A stretch of DNA of 12,794 nucleotides. Source: Actinomycetes bacterium (GTDB lineage: Bacteria; Actinomycetota; Acidimicrobiia; Acidimicrobiales; RAAP-2). Below the pieces are notes generated by a model. That model saw only the letters and a program-made list of their open reading frames with translations, was not told the DNA's origin and did no database searches. Of the stretch, positions 1 to 6,857 are shown piece after piece (the stretch's first letter is position 1; every line of letters begins with the position of its first letter). Position numbers and translations under genes: made by a program. The stretch lies in the NCBI GenBank assembly GCA_021849435.1, contig JAJZSX010000029.1:1-12794 (forward strand). Direction: 5' to 3'.

Positions 1-627
1 CAGCACGAGGTTCGAGCCGAGGAAGTACGAGATCGAGGTCAGGTTCGTCGACCCGGTCGCGCCGTAGATCAGGGCCGCGCCGTAGATGAAGATCGCCGAG
101 GCGAAGCTGCCGAGCAGGAAGTACTTCAGGGCCGCCTCGGCCGAGCGCAGCCGGTGCCGGTCAAAGGCCACCAGGACGTACAGCCCGATCGAGAGGATCT
201 CGAGGCCGAGGAAGATCACGACCAGGTCGTTGGCCTGGGTCATCAGCACCGCGCCCGCGGCCGTCGCGAGGGCGAGCACGTGGAACTCCGCGCCGGTGAC
301 GCCCTGGCGCTTGGCCCAGTCGTGGGCGACCAGGGCCGCCATGGCGAGGCTGATCGCGATCACGGCGGTCGCGACGACCGAGAACCCGTCGAGCACGATC
401 GCGTTCGCGATGGTCGTGGAGGCGCCGTGGGCGTCGAGGTAGCGCCACTGCCAGAAGGTCACCACGAAGGCGGCGAGCGAGGCGAGCACCGTGACGCCGG
501 TGGCGACGCGCGAGCCCAGCCGGCCGCGCACGAGCGACGTCGCGATGAGCAGTGCGAGTGACGCACCGAAGAGGATCAGCACCGGCACCAGGGCCAGGTA
601 GTGGATCGAGGGAATGGTCAGAGTCAC
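1..627 (-). CDS. nuoN: NADH-quinone oxidoreductase subunit N (ND2-like antiporter subunit), N-terminal part (partial)
   Basis: The first 209 codons of the proximal antiporter-like pumping subunit; the frame runs open off the left edge. The peptide starts MTLTIPSIHYLALVP and shows five to six hydrophobic helices. Glu143 (in GLEILSIGLYVL) matches the conserved fifth-helix glutamate, and Lys168 (in AEAALKYFLLGSFASA) the following conserved lysine. Their spacing of 25 equals that of Glu133 and Lys158 in E. coli NuoN. The seventh-helix lysine and the rest (NuoN is usually about 480 to 530 residues) lie outside. The start is GTG, overlapping the nuoM stop by 4 nt (GTGA), with a weak GGGGG 7 nt upstream. 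No in-frame ATG occurs nearby. The LEILSxxLY and LKYFLLG motifs separate it from NuoL and NuoM. Confidence 0.95.
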   Translation of the reverse strand, partial: MTLTIPSIHYLALVPVLILFGASLALLIATSLVRGRLGSRVATGVTVLASLAAFVVTFWQWRYLDAHGASTTIANAIVLDGFSVVATAVIAISLAMAALVAHDWAKRQGVTGAEFHVLALATAAGAVLMTQANDLVVIFLGLEILSIGLYVLVAFDRHRLRSAEAALKYFLLGSFASAIFIYGAALIYGATGSTNLTSISYFLGSNLVL

Positions 628-2123
628 TTGGATACCCCCGCCGGCGCGACGTGCTCGATGAGTTGCTGGACCGACGGCGTGATGCGGTCAAGGACGGGCT
701 TGGGGAAGACCCCGAGCACAACCACCAGCACCACGACCGGCGCGATCACCCAGCGCTCGGGGTGCGAGGCGTCGCTGATCTCGGCATTGGCGCCGGTCGC
801 CACGCCGTGGAAGACACGTTGGTAGCCCCAGAGCAGGTAGAGGGCGGCGAGCACGACCCCGAGGGTCGCCACGACGGCCCACCAGGCGTGGGTCGCGAAG
901 GCGCCGATGAGGATCAGGTACTCACTGATGAAGCCCGACAGGCCCGGCAAGCCGATCGAGGCGAGCATCACCACGGTGAAGAGCGCGGCGAGGATCGGCG
1001 CCGGGCCCTGCAGGCCGCGCAGGTCCGCGATCGTCGCGCTGGCGCGGCGGCGCTCGATGAAGCCGATGAGCAAGAAGAAGCCGGCGGTGATGACGCCGTG
1101 GTTGAACATCAAGAGCACCGCGCCCACCATGGCGATCTTCGAGCCGGTGATCACGCCGAGGGTGACGAAGCCCATCTGGGCGAGCGAGGAGTACGCCACG
1201 AGCCGCTTCAGGTCCGGGGTGACCGCGGCGAGGGCCGACCCGTAGAGGATGCCGATCACCGCGAGGGTGAGCAGCACCGGGCGCATCGAGGCGAGCGCGA
1301 GGGGAAAGAGGCCGACCGCGAAGCGCAGCAGTCCGTACGAGCCGAGCTTGGCGAGCAGGCCCGACAGCTCCATCGACCCCGCGGTGGGTGCCTCGGCGTA
1401 CGCGAGGGGCGACCACGTGTGCAGCGGCCAGATCGGGGACTTGACCGCGAAGGCGATGGCGAAGGCGCAGAAGAGCCAGACCGCGGTGCCGTGGCTCATC
1501 GACGTCGCAGCGAGCGCGCCGTAGGCGAAGGTCAGCGCGCCGCCGGTCTGGTGCTGGTGCATGAACCCGAGGTACAGCAGCCCCGTGAAGAGGAAGGCCG
1601 AGCCGGCGAAGGTGTAGACGAAGAACTTGAGCGCGGCCTTGGCGCGCTCGCGACCGCCCCACTGGGCGACGATGAAGTAGCTCGGCACCAGGGTCAGCTC
1701 GAAGAACACGAAGAACTCGAGCAGGTCGTGGGCGACGAAGCTGCCGACCGTAAAGGACGTCAGCAGCAGCAGCCAGCTCACGAAGGCCGGCTCGTGTCGC
1801 TTGTCGCGAGCGCCGAAGATCGCCAGCACCAGGATCAGCGCCGCGAGCACCACGAGGAAGAGCGAGATGCCGTCGAGCGCGACGTCGTAGGCGAGCCCGA
1901 AGGGCGCCGCCAGCACCCAGCGGCCCACGAAGTCAAAGGTCTGGGCCCCGGCGACGTGGTTGTTGTAGAGCACCGCCACGACCAGGGTGAGCACCAGCTC
2001 GATCACCGAGGTCACGGCCGCGACCACGAAGGAGGCGCCGTCGCGACGGCGCACGAGCATGGCGAGCCCCGCGCCGACGAGCGGCAGCAGGATGAGCACG
2101 GTTAACCAAAGAGACGAATGCAT
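624..2123 (-). CDS. nuoM: NADH-quinone oxidoreductase subunit M (ND4-like antiporter subunit)
   Basis: The middle antiporter-like proton-pumping subunit, 499 residues and about 14 hydrophobic helices. Conserved charged residues are Glu142 in FFELTLVPSYF (fifth helix), Lys228 in AFAVKSPIWPLHTW (seventh), Lys259 in GLLAKLGSYG (eighth) and Glu401 in GFISEYLIL (twelfth). Glu252 sits where E. coli has an aspartate in GSVDLAG. The loop after the seventh helix reads HTWSPLAYAEAPTAGS; most relatives have LPDAH-type residues there, so the usual Asp and His are replaced by Leu and Tyr. The start is ATG, 2 nt after the nuoL stop. The first codons are AT-richer than the rest of the window and include a rare TTA leucine at codon 7. 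The stop overlaps the nuoN GTG (GTGA). Confidence 0.97.
   Translation of the reverse strand: MHSSLWLTVLILLPLVGAGLAMLVRRRDGASFVVAAVTSVIELVLTLVVAVLYNNHVAGAQTFDFVGRWVLAAPFGLAYDVALDGISLFLVVLAALILVLAIFGARDKRHEPAFVSWLLLLTSFTVGSFVAHDLLEFFVFFELTLVPSYFIVAQWGGRERAKAALKFFVYTFAGSAFLFTGLLYLGFMHQHQTGGALTFAYGALAATSMSHGTAVWLFCAFAIAFAVKSPIWPLHTWSPLAYAEAPTAGSMELSGLLAKLGSYGLLRFAVGLFPLALASMRPVLLTLAVIGILYGSALAAVTPDLKRLVAYSSLAQMGFVTLGVITGSKIAMVGAVLLMFNHGVITAGFFLLIGFIERRRASATIADLRGLQGPAPILAALFTVVMLASIGLPGLSGFISEYLILIGAFATHAWWAVVATLGVVLAALYLLWGYQRVFHGVATGANAEISDASHPERWVIAPVVVLVVVLGVFPKPVLDRITPSVQQLIEHVAPAGVSK
635..639 (-). promoter_or_regulatory. Weak Shine-Dalgarno GGGGG for nuoN
   Basis: Read on the minus strand this is GGGGG, 7 nt before the GTG at 627 and inside the last codons of nuoM. 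It is a poor match to the consensus, so nuoN probably relies on coupling through the GTGA overlap. It supports the GTG start only weakly. Confidence 0.4.
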
Positions 2124-2125
2124 GC

Positions 2126-3997
2126 TTACCCGACCCTCGCGAGGAGATAGACGACGATGACGCTCAGGCCAAGGACCATCGCGAGCGCGTAGTGGCGAAC
2201 GAAACCGGACTGGACCTTGCGCAGGCCCTCGGCGCTGCGGCGCACGCCGACCGCGACGCCGGTCACCGCGCCGTCGATCAGGCGCGGCTCGACCACGGCG
2301 TCGCCGAACTGCGCGGCCCCGGTGAGCGGACGGCCGATGGTCGCGTCATAGAAGTCGTCCCAGCGCCAGACCCGCTCGAGGAACTCCCGCTCGAAGCGCG
2401 GCGAGGACGAGCGATCGCGCCAGATCGAGAAGGCGGCGATGAGTCCGAGGATCGCGGCCACGATGTCCACCCCGGCGAGGGTGAACTGCGCCGCGGTCGA
2501 GGAGTGGCCGAGCGCGGGGATGAAGCCGAAGGTCGGGTCGAGGAAGCCCGCGAGCGAGTTGTGGTGGATCCACGGTAGGTCGATGACCCCGCCCAAGGTC
2601 GAAAGTACCGCGAGCACGACGAGCGGCAGGGTCATCACCCAGGGCGACTCGTGCGGGTCGTGGCCGTGGGTCACCTCGCGGAACCGCTCGGTGCCGCGGA
2701 AGGTCAGGACGAAGAGCCGGCTCATGTAGTAGGCGGTGAGGATCGCCGTGAGCACGCCGAGCAGCCAGAGCACCCGCGAGTAGGAGTACACGTTGGTCAA
2801 GATGTCGCCCTTGGACCAGAACCCCGCGAAGGGCGGGATGCCCGAGATCGCCAGCCAGCCGATGAGAAAGGTGGGGAACGTGAGGGGCAGGAACTTGGCC
2901 AGCGCGCCCATCTTGCGCAAGTCCTGCTCGCCGTTGAGCGAGTGGATGACCGAGCCCGAGCCGAGGAAGAGCAGGGCCTTGAAGAAGGCGTGGCTGATCA
3001 TGAGGAAGATCGCCGCGGAGTAGGCGCCCGCTCCCACCGCGAGCACCATGTAGCCGATCTGAGAGACCGTCGAGAAGGCGAGGACTTTCTTGATGTCCTT
3101 CTGGGAGGTGGCGATCGTCGCCGCGACGAAGGCGGTCAGCCCGCCGATCACCGCGATCGTGGCGCGGCCCGAGCTCGAGAGCGCGAGCACCGGCGACATG
3201 CGCACGAGCAGGTACACACCCGCCGTGACCATGGTCGCGGCGTGGATCAGCGCCGACACCGGCGTCGGGCCTTCCATGGCGTCGGGCAGCCAGTTGAAGA
3301 GCGGGATCTGAGCACTCTTGCCGGTCGCCGCGAGCAGCAGCGCGAGCACCGTGAGCGTCGCCACGGTCGGCGAGAGCGTGCCCGCGCTTCCAAAGACGTG
3401 CAGGTAGGTCAGCGTGTGCAGGTGGCTGAAGAGCAGGAACATCGCCACGAGCATCCCCACGTCGCCCACGCGGTTGTAGATGAAGGCCTTCTTGCCCGCC
3501 GAGGCGGCGCTCTCGCGGTCGAAGTAGTAGCTGATCAGCCAGTACGAGCACACCCCCACGCCCTCCCAGCCGACGAAGGTCAGCACCAGGTTGTTGGCGA
3601 GCACCAGGGTCAGCATCGAGAACACGAAGAGGTTCAGGTACAAGAAGAACTTGCGGAAGTCCCGCTCGCCGTGCATGTAGCCAATCGAGTAGAGGTGGAT
3701 CAGGGTCGAGATGCCGGTGACGAACAGCGCCATGGTGACCGAGAGCGGGTCGACGAGCAGCGCCGCGGGCACGTGCAGGGTCCCCGCGTCGATCCAGGTG
3801 AACAGGTTGACGGTGACCTCGCGCTTGGTCTCGTGCAGCAGGCTGACGAAGCTCCAGACGCTGAAGACGAAGCTGAGCCCGACCGCCGAGGTGCCGATCG
3901 CGCCGACGGCCTTCTCCGACAGGGCCCGTCCAAAGAGCAGCACCACGAGAAAGCCCGCGAGGGGCGCCAGCAGAATCAGTGTGGCGACGTGTGCCAT
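2126..3997 (-). CDS. nuoL: NADH-quinone oxidoreductase subunit L (ND5-like antiporter subunit)
   Basis: The distal proton-pumping subunit, 623 residues. It belongs to the Mrp-antiporter family and ends in the long lateral helix plus a final anchor helix. Key residues, matched by motif to E. coli: Glu145 in VGWEGVGVCSYW (fifth helix), Lys227 in ATGKSAQIP (seventh), His252 in ALIHAATM (eighth), Lys340 in HAFFKALLF (eleventh) and Lys396 in GFWSKGDIL (twelfth). NWLPDAMEGPTPVSA (235-249) is intact. After about residue 510 come the amphipathic, charged lateral helix region and a last hydrophobic helix near 603-620. The length is usual for the family. The ATG lies 1 nt after the nuoK stop, with GAAGGG 5 nt upstream (4008-4003). 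It ends in TAA, 2 nt before nuoM. One of the three antiporter-like paralogues in the operon. Confidence 0.97.
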   Translation of the reverse strand: MAHVATLILLAPLAGFLVVLLFGRALSEKAVGAIGTSAVGLSFVFSVWSFVSLLHETKREVTVNLFTWIDAGTLHVPAALLVDPLSVTMALFVTGISTLIHLYSIGYMHGERDFRKFFLYLNLFVFSMLTLVLANNLVLTFVGWEGVGVCSYWLISYYFDRESAASAGKKAFIYNRVGDVGMLVAMFLLFSHLHTLTYLHVFGSAGTLSPTVATLTVLALLLAATGKSAQIPLFNWLPDAMEGPTPVSALIHAATMVTAGVYLLVRMSPVLALSSSGRATIAVIGGLTAFVAATIATSQKDIKKVLAFSTVSQIGYMVLAVGAGAYSAAIFLMISHAFFKALLFLGSGSVIHSLNGEQDLRKMGALAKFLPLTFPTFLIGWLAISGIPPFAGFWSKGDILTNVYSYSRVLWLLGVLTAILTAYYMSRLFVLTFRGTERFREVTHGHDPHESPWVMTLPLVVLAVLSTLGGVIDLPWIHHNSLAGFLDPTFGFIPALGHSSTAAQFTLAGVDIVAAILGLIAAFSIWRDRSSSPRFEREFLERVWRWDDFYDATIGRPLTGAAQFGDAVVEPRLIDGAVTGVAVGVRRSAEGLRKVQSGFVRHYALAMVLGLSVIVVYLLARVG

Positions 3998-3998
3998 C

Positions 3999-4304
3999 TC
4001 AACCCTTCATCTCGGAGAGTTCGTCGACCGACGTCGAGGACCGTCGACGGAAGACCGACACCACGATGCCCAGGCCGACGGTCACCTCGGCCGCGGCAAC
4101 CACCATGACGAAGAAGACCGCCGCCTGGCCGCCGATGTCACTGAGCGTGCGCGAGAACGTGACGAACGTGAGGTTCACCGCGTTCAGCATGAGCTCGAGG
4201 CACATGAACATGATCAGGGCGCTGCGCCGGGTCATGACGCCGAAGGCACCGATCCCAAAGAGCAGGGCCGCGAGGACGAGGTACCACGCCGCGGGGACGT
4301 TCAT
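3999..4304 (-). CDS. nuoK: NADH-quinone oxidoreductase subunit K (ND4L-like)
   Basis: A 101-residue membrane subunit with three transmembrane helices (about residues 6-24, 29-50 and 60-86), the usual size and layout for NuoK. Glu37 (in [12 protein letters not shown]) and Glu73 (in AAAEVTVGL) are the two conserved buried glutamates of the proton pathway, equivalent to Glu36 and Glu72 in E. coli. The sequence ends in a short charged tail after the RRR stop-transfer. The ATG overlaps the nuoJ TGA by 4 nt. The stop is 1 nt before the nuoL ATG, and the nuoK end carries the GAAGGG ribosome site for nuoL. Confidence 0.97.
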   Translation of the reverse strand: MNVPAAWYLVLAALLFGIGAFGVMTRRSALIMFMCLELMLNAVNLTFVTFSRTLSDIGGQAAVFFVMVVAAAEVTVGLGIVVSVFRRRSSTSVDELSEMKG

Positions 4305-4873
4305 GACTGGCTCCCTTCCGCGTCGGCGGCGCGCTCGCGCCGCGCGAGCAGCACCGCGCCGACCACCGCGACAATGAGCAGCGCCGCGGTCGCCTCGAAG
4401 GCGAACAGGTAGGTGGTGAAGACGGCCGTGCCGATCTGGGTGACGTTCTTCGAGCCGGTCTGCAGCGCCTGGCCCGAGGACGAGACCGCGATCGCGCCGG
4501 TCACCCAGTGCGAGCGCGCGAACAGCGCGATCAGGCCCGCGACGGTGATCAGGACGCCGACGCCCGCGAAGACGCGCTGACCGACGAGCGGCTCGACGCG
4601 CACCGTCTCACGACGATCGACGCCGAGGAACATGATCACGAAGAGGAAGAGCACCACGATCGCCCCGGCGTAGACGATGATCTGCACCGCGGCGAGGAAG
4701 TCGGCCGACTGGGCGACGAAGGCCACGGCCACGCCGAAGAGCGCGAGGATGAGGCTGAGGGCCGAGTGGACGGGGTTACGCATCGCGAGCACCCCCACCG
4801 CCCCCACGAGGATCAGCAGCGCCGACGTCAGGAACACCAGCACGTCGGGGATGGCGTAGGCGGTGGCGATCAC
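4301..4873 (-). CDS. nuoJ: NADH-quinone oxidoreductase subunit J (ND6-like)
   Basis: A 190-residue membrane subunit with five predicted hydrophobic helices, packed between NuoH/NuoA and NuoK. It carries the third-helix segment [19 protein letters not shown] (63-81). This matches the conserved ND6 helix, known for a pi-bulge that flips during turnover; Tyr68 is the conserved tyrosine. A basic cytoplasmic end ([11 protein letters not shown]) closes the protein. The reading frame stays open for over 450 nt upstream, but that part runs antisense-like through nuoI in another frame. The GTG at 4873 is the right start because it overlaps the nuoI stop (GTGA) and has a perfect AAGGAGGG 6 nt upstream. 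The TGA overlaps the nuoK ATG (ATGA). Confidence 0.95.
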   Translation of the reverse strand: MIATAYAIPDVLVFLTSALLILVGAVGVLAMRNPVHSALSLILALFGVAVAFVAQSADFLAAVQIIVYAGAIVVLFLFVIMFLGVDRRETVRVEPLVGQRVFAGVGVLITVAGLIALFARSHWVTGAIAVSSSGQALQTGSKNVTQIGTAVFTTYLFAFEATAALLIVAVVGAVLLARRERAADAEGSQS

Positions 4874-5622
4874 TTCGATCCCTCCTTGCGCCGGGCCGTC
4901 TTGGCGCGCGTCGCGTTGATGCGTGCCTTGAGCCCGCGCAGGTTGCTCGGCACGTCCTCGGGCTGCAGGTGACGGAAGAAGGCCGTGCGCAGCTGCTTGG
5001 AGCCGGTCGCCTCGTCGTCGCGGTTCTCGGACTGGCCGGCCTCGGCCGCGCGCACGCCCGCGCCCAGGTCGCCCGTCCACTGGACGACGCCCTCGAAGTC
5101 CGCGGCGCCCGCGGGTGAGGTCGCGCGCATCCAGCCACCGGTCATGGCCGCCTCGCCCTCGCGCCAGTCCTCCCACGGCAGGCGCTGGGGGAAGCCCTGG
5201 TCGTCCACGAGCAGCTCGGCCTTGGTGTAGATCGCGTCGGCGCGGTTCGTGAAGGAGAACTCGAAGAGCTTGGACTCGGTGATCGCCTGGGTCGGGCACG
5301 CCTCGACGCACAGGTCGCAGTGGATGCAACGCAGGTAGTTGATCTCGTAGACGTAGCCGTAGCGCTCACCGGGGCTGACCGGGTGGTCCGGCGGGTTGTC
5401 CAGTCCGCGCACGTAGATGCAGTCCACCGGGCACACCCCGGCGCACAGCTCACAGCCGATGCACTTCTCCATCCCGTCCTCGTAGCGATTCAGGACGTGA
5501 CGGCCGTGCTGGCGGGGCTGCTTGGGTCGCTTGGCCTGGGGGTAGCTGGTCGTCACGCGCACGCGACCCAGGTGGCGCAAGGTCAGCTTGAAGCCGCCGA
5601 AGAAATCGAGGGGGCTGGCCAT
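4870..5622 (-). CDS. nuoI: NADH-quinone oxidoreductase subunit I (TYKY, 2x[4Fe-4S])
   Basis: A 250-residue ferredoxin-type subunit that passes electrons from NuoG to the terminal cluster in NuoB. It carries clusters N6a and N6b: ligands Cys54, Cys57, Cys60 and Cys64 (CIGCELCAGVCP) and Cys99, Cys102, Cys105 and Cys109 (CIHCDLCVEACP). The N-terminal amphipathic stretch (residues 1-28) would lie along the membrane by NuoH. After the ferredoxin domain comes ESKLFEFSFTNR (116-127), then a tail from about residue 160 to 250. This tail is Gly/Ala/acidic at first and strongly Arg/Lys-rich over the last 30 residues. Typical NuoI proteins are about 160 to 210 residues, so this one is long. The ATG is set by the 1 nt overlap with the nuoH stop (TGATG) and the purine-rich GGGAGAAGG just upstream. 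The stop overlaps the nuoJ GTG by 4 nt. Confidence 0.97.
   Translation of the reverse strand: MASPLDFFGGFKLTLRHLGRVRVTTSYPQAKRPKQPRQHGRHVLNRYEDGMEKCIGCELCAGVCPVDCIYVRGLDNPPDHPVSPGERYGYVYEINYLRCIHCDLCVEACPTQAITESKLFEFSFTNRADAIYTKAELLVDDQGFPQRLPWEDWREGEAAMTGGWMRATSPAGAADFEGVVQWTGDLGAGVRAAEAGQSENRDDEATGSKQLRTAFFRHLQPEDVPSNLRGLKARINATRAKTARRKEGSK
4880..4887 (-). promoter_or_regulatory. Strong Shine-Dalgarno AAGGAGGG for nuoJ
   Basis: Read on the minus strand this is AAGGAGGG, with a 6 nt spacer to the GTG at 4873. It sits in the last codons of nuoI and decides the nuoJ start against an open frame that continues further upstream. It is the best Shine-Dalgarno match among the gene starts in this window. 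Confidence 0.85.
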
Positions 5623-6857
5623 CAGTCCTTCTCCCTATCTGTCCAGGCACGGAGCACGCGTCCGGGCAGCGGCCGCTCGCCCACCGGCGGCAGGATCGAG
5701 TCCACGCTCTCCTCGCGACCCTGGCCGAGCGCGAAGGCGCGCGTCAGGATCGTCCAGGCGAGGATGACGAGGGCCGCCATCAAGAAGCCCCACGACGGGC
5801 GGATGAGGAAGCCCGCGACGATGAGCATCCACCCGAGGCTGAGCGGGATCAGCCGCTTCCAGCCGAGGTTCATCAGCTGGTCGTAGCGAAGTCGTGGCAG
5901 CGCGGCGCGGAACCACACGTAGCCAAAGGCGAAGCCGACGGTCTTGACGAGGAACCACAGGATCGGGAACACCCAGCGCACGTGGGGGATGTTCGGCACC
6001 CAGCCGGCCGGGCCGCCGAGGAACAGCGTCACGATGATCGCCGACATCGTGATCGTGTTCATGAACTCGGCGAGGAAGAACAGCGCGAAGCGCAGCGAGG
6101 AGTACTCGGTGTGAAAGCCCCCGACGAGCTCGCTCTCGGCCTCGACGACGTCAAAGGGCGGTCGGTTGAGCTCGGCGGTGATGGCGATGAGAAAGACGAC
6201 GAAGGGAACGACGCCCAGGCGGATCAGGTTCCAGTGCCAGACCCCGTGAGCCTGGGCGGCGACGATGTCGTGGGTCGACAGCGAGCCCGTCGCGAGCACG
6301 ACGGTCACGATGGTCATGCCGAGCGCGGCTTCGTAGCTGATCATCTGGGCGCTCGCGCGCACCGCGGACATGAGCGGGTACTTCGAGCCCGAGGACCAGC
6401 CCGCGAGGATCACGCCGTACACCGAGATCCCCGACATCGCGAGCATGAGCAGGATCCCGATCGGTGGGTTCGCGACCTGGAGCAGCACCGGGTGTCCGGC
6501 GATGGTGACCGTGCCGCCGATGGGCACGATCGAGAAGGTGATCAGCGCCGGCACCAGCACGAGGTAGGGCGCGAGCTTGAAGGCGAACCGGTCGGCCTCC
6601 GCCGGCAGCAGGTCCTCTTTGAAGAAGAGCTTGACGCCGTCGGCGAGGGTCTGGAGTAGGCCGAATGGCCCCCACCGCTGGGGCCCGATGCGGCTCTGCA
6701 TGTCCGAGATCGCCTTGCGCTCGAACCAGATCATCAGCGTGACCGAGCCCATGAGCGCGGCGAAGCCGACGAGGACCTTGATGATCACGATCAGCAGCAC
6801 CGCCCAGGTCACGCCGTGGGCGAAGAGCGGGTCCACCGTTGCCAGCCAGGAGGTCAT
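5622..6857 (-). CDS. nuoH: NADH-quinone oxidoreductase subunit H (ND1-like)
   Basis: A 411-residue integral membrane subunit at the joint between the arms. It forms the quinone entry channel and the start of the proton-transfer chain. About eight or nine hydrophobic helices are visible. Family signatures: WFERK (44-48, Glu46), RIGPQRWGPFGLLQ (56-69), the loop KEDLLP (80-85), and the acidic loop ELNRPPFD followed by EAESELVGGFHTEY (229-252). Asp236, Glu239, Glu241 and Glu243 lie in the loop implicated in coupling quinone chemistry to proton movement. A further conserved block is WFRAALPRLRYDQLM (315-329). AELNRPP replaces the common AETNRAP. The ATG overlaps the nuoG TGA by 4 nt, with GGAG a few bases upstream. 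The TGA shares one base with the nuoI ATG (TGATG). Confidence 0.97.
   Translation of the reverse strand: MTSWLATVDPLFAHGVTWAVLLIVIIKVLVGFAALMGSVTLMIWFERKAISDMQSRIGPQRWGPFGLLQTLADGVKLFFKEDLLPAEADRFAFKLAPYLVLVPALITFSIVPIGGTVTIAGHPVLLQVANPPIGILLMLAMSGISVYGVILAGWSSGSKYPLMSAVRASAQMISYEAALGMTIVTVVLATGSLSTHDIVAAQAHGVWHWNLIRLGVVPFVVFLIAITAELNRPPFDVVEAESELVGGFHTEYSSLRFALFFLAEFMNTITMSAIIVTLFLGGPAGWVPNIPHVRWVFPILWFLVKTVGFAFGYVWFRAALPRLRYDQLMNLGWKRLIPLSLGWMLIVAGFLIRPSWGFLMAALVILAWTILTRAFALGQGREESVDSILPPVGERPLPGRVLRAWTDREKD

Noticed and set aside
552..2105. A plus-strand open frame of over 500 codons opposite nuoM.
   Set aside because: It mirrors nuoM codon for codon. The product is dominated by Glu, Arg, Gly, Asp and His, as expected from the complement of GC-rich hydrophobic codons, with no motif and no ribosome site. 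nuoM is unambiguous on the other strand.
2651..4108. A plus-strand open frame of about 485 codons opposite nuoL and the end of nuoK.
   Set aside because: Same antisense shadow effect: low-complexity charged product, and it spans two real gene boundaries on the opposite strand.
4874..5329. N-terminal extension of the nuoJ reading frame by about 150 codons.
   Set aside because: That part overlaps nuoI in a different frame, is Arg/Ala/Pro-rich with no NuoJ character, and the GTG at 4873 has an ideal Shine-Dalgarno and a GTGA overlap.
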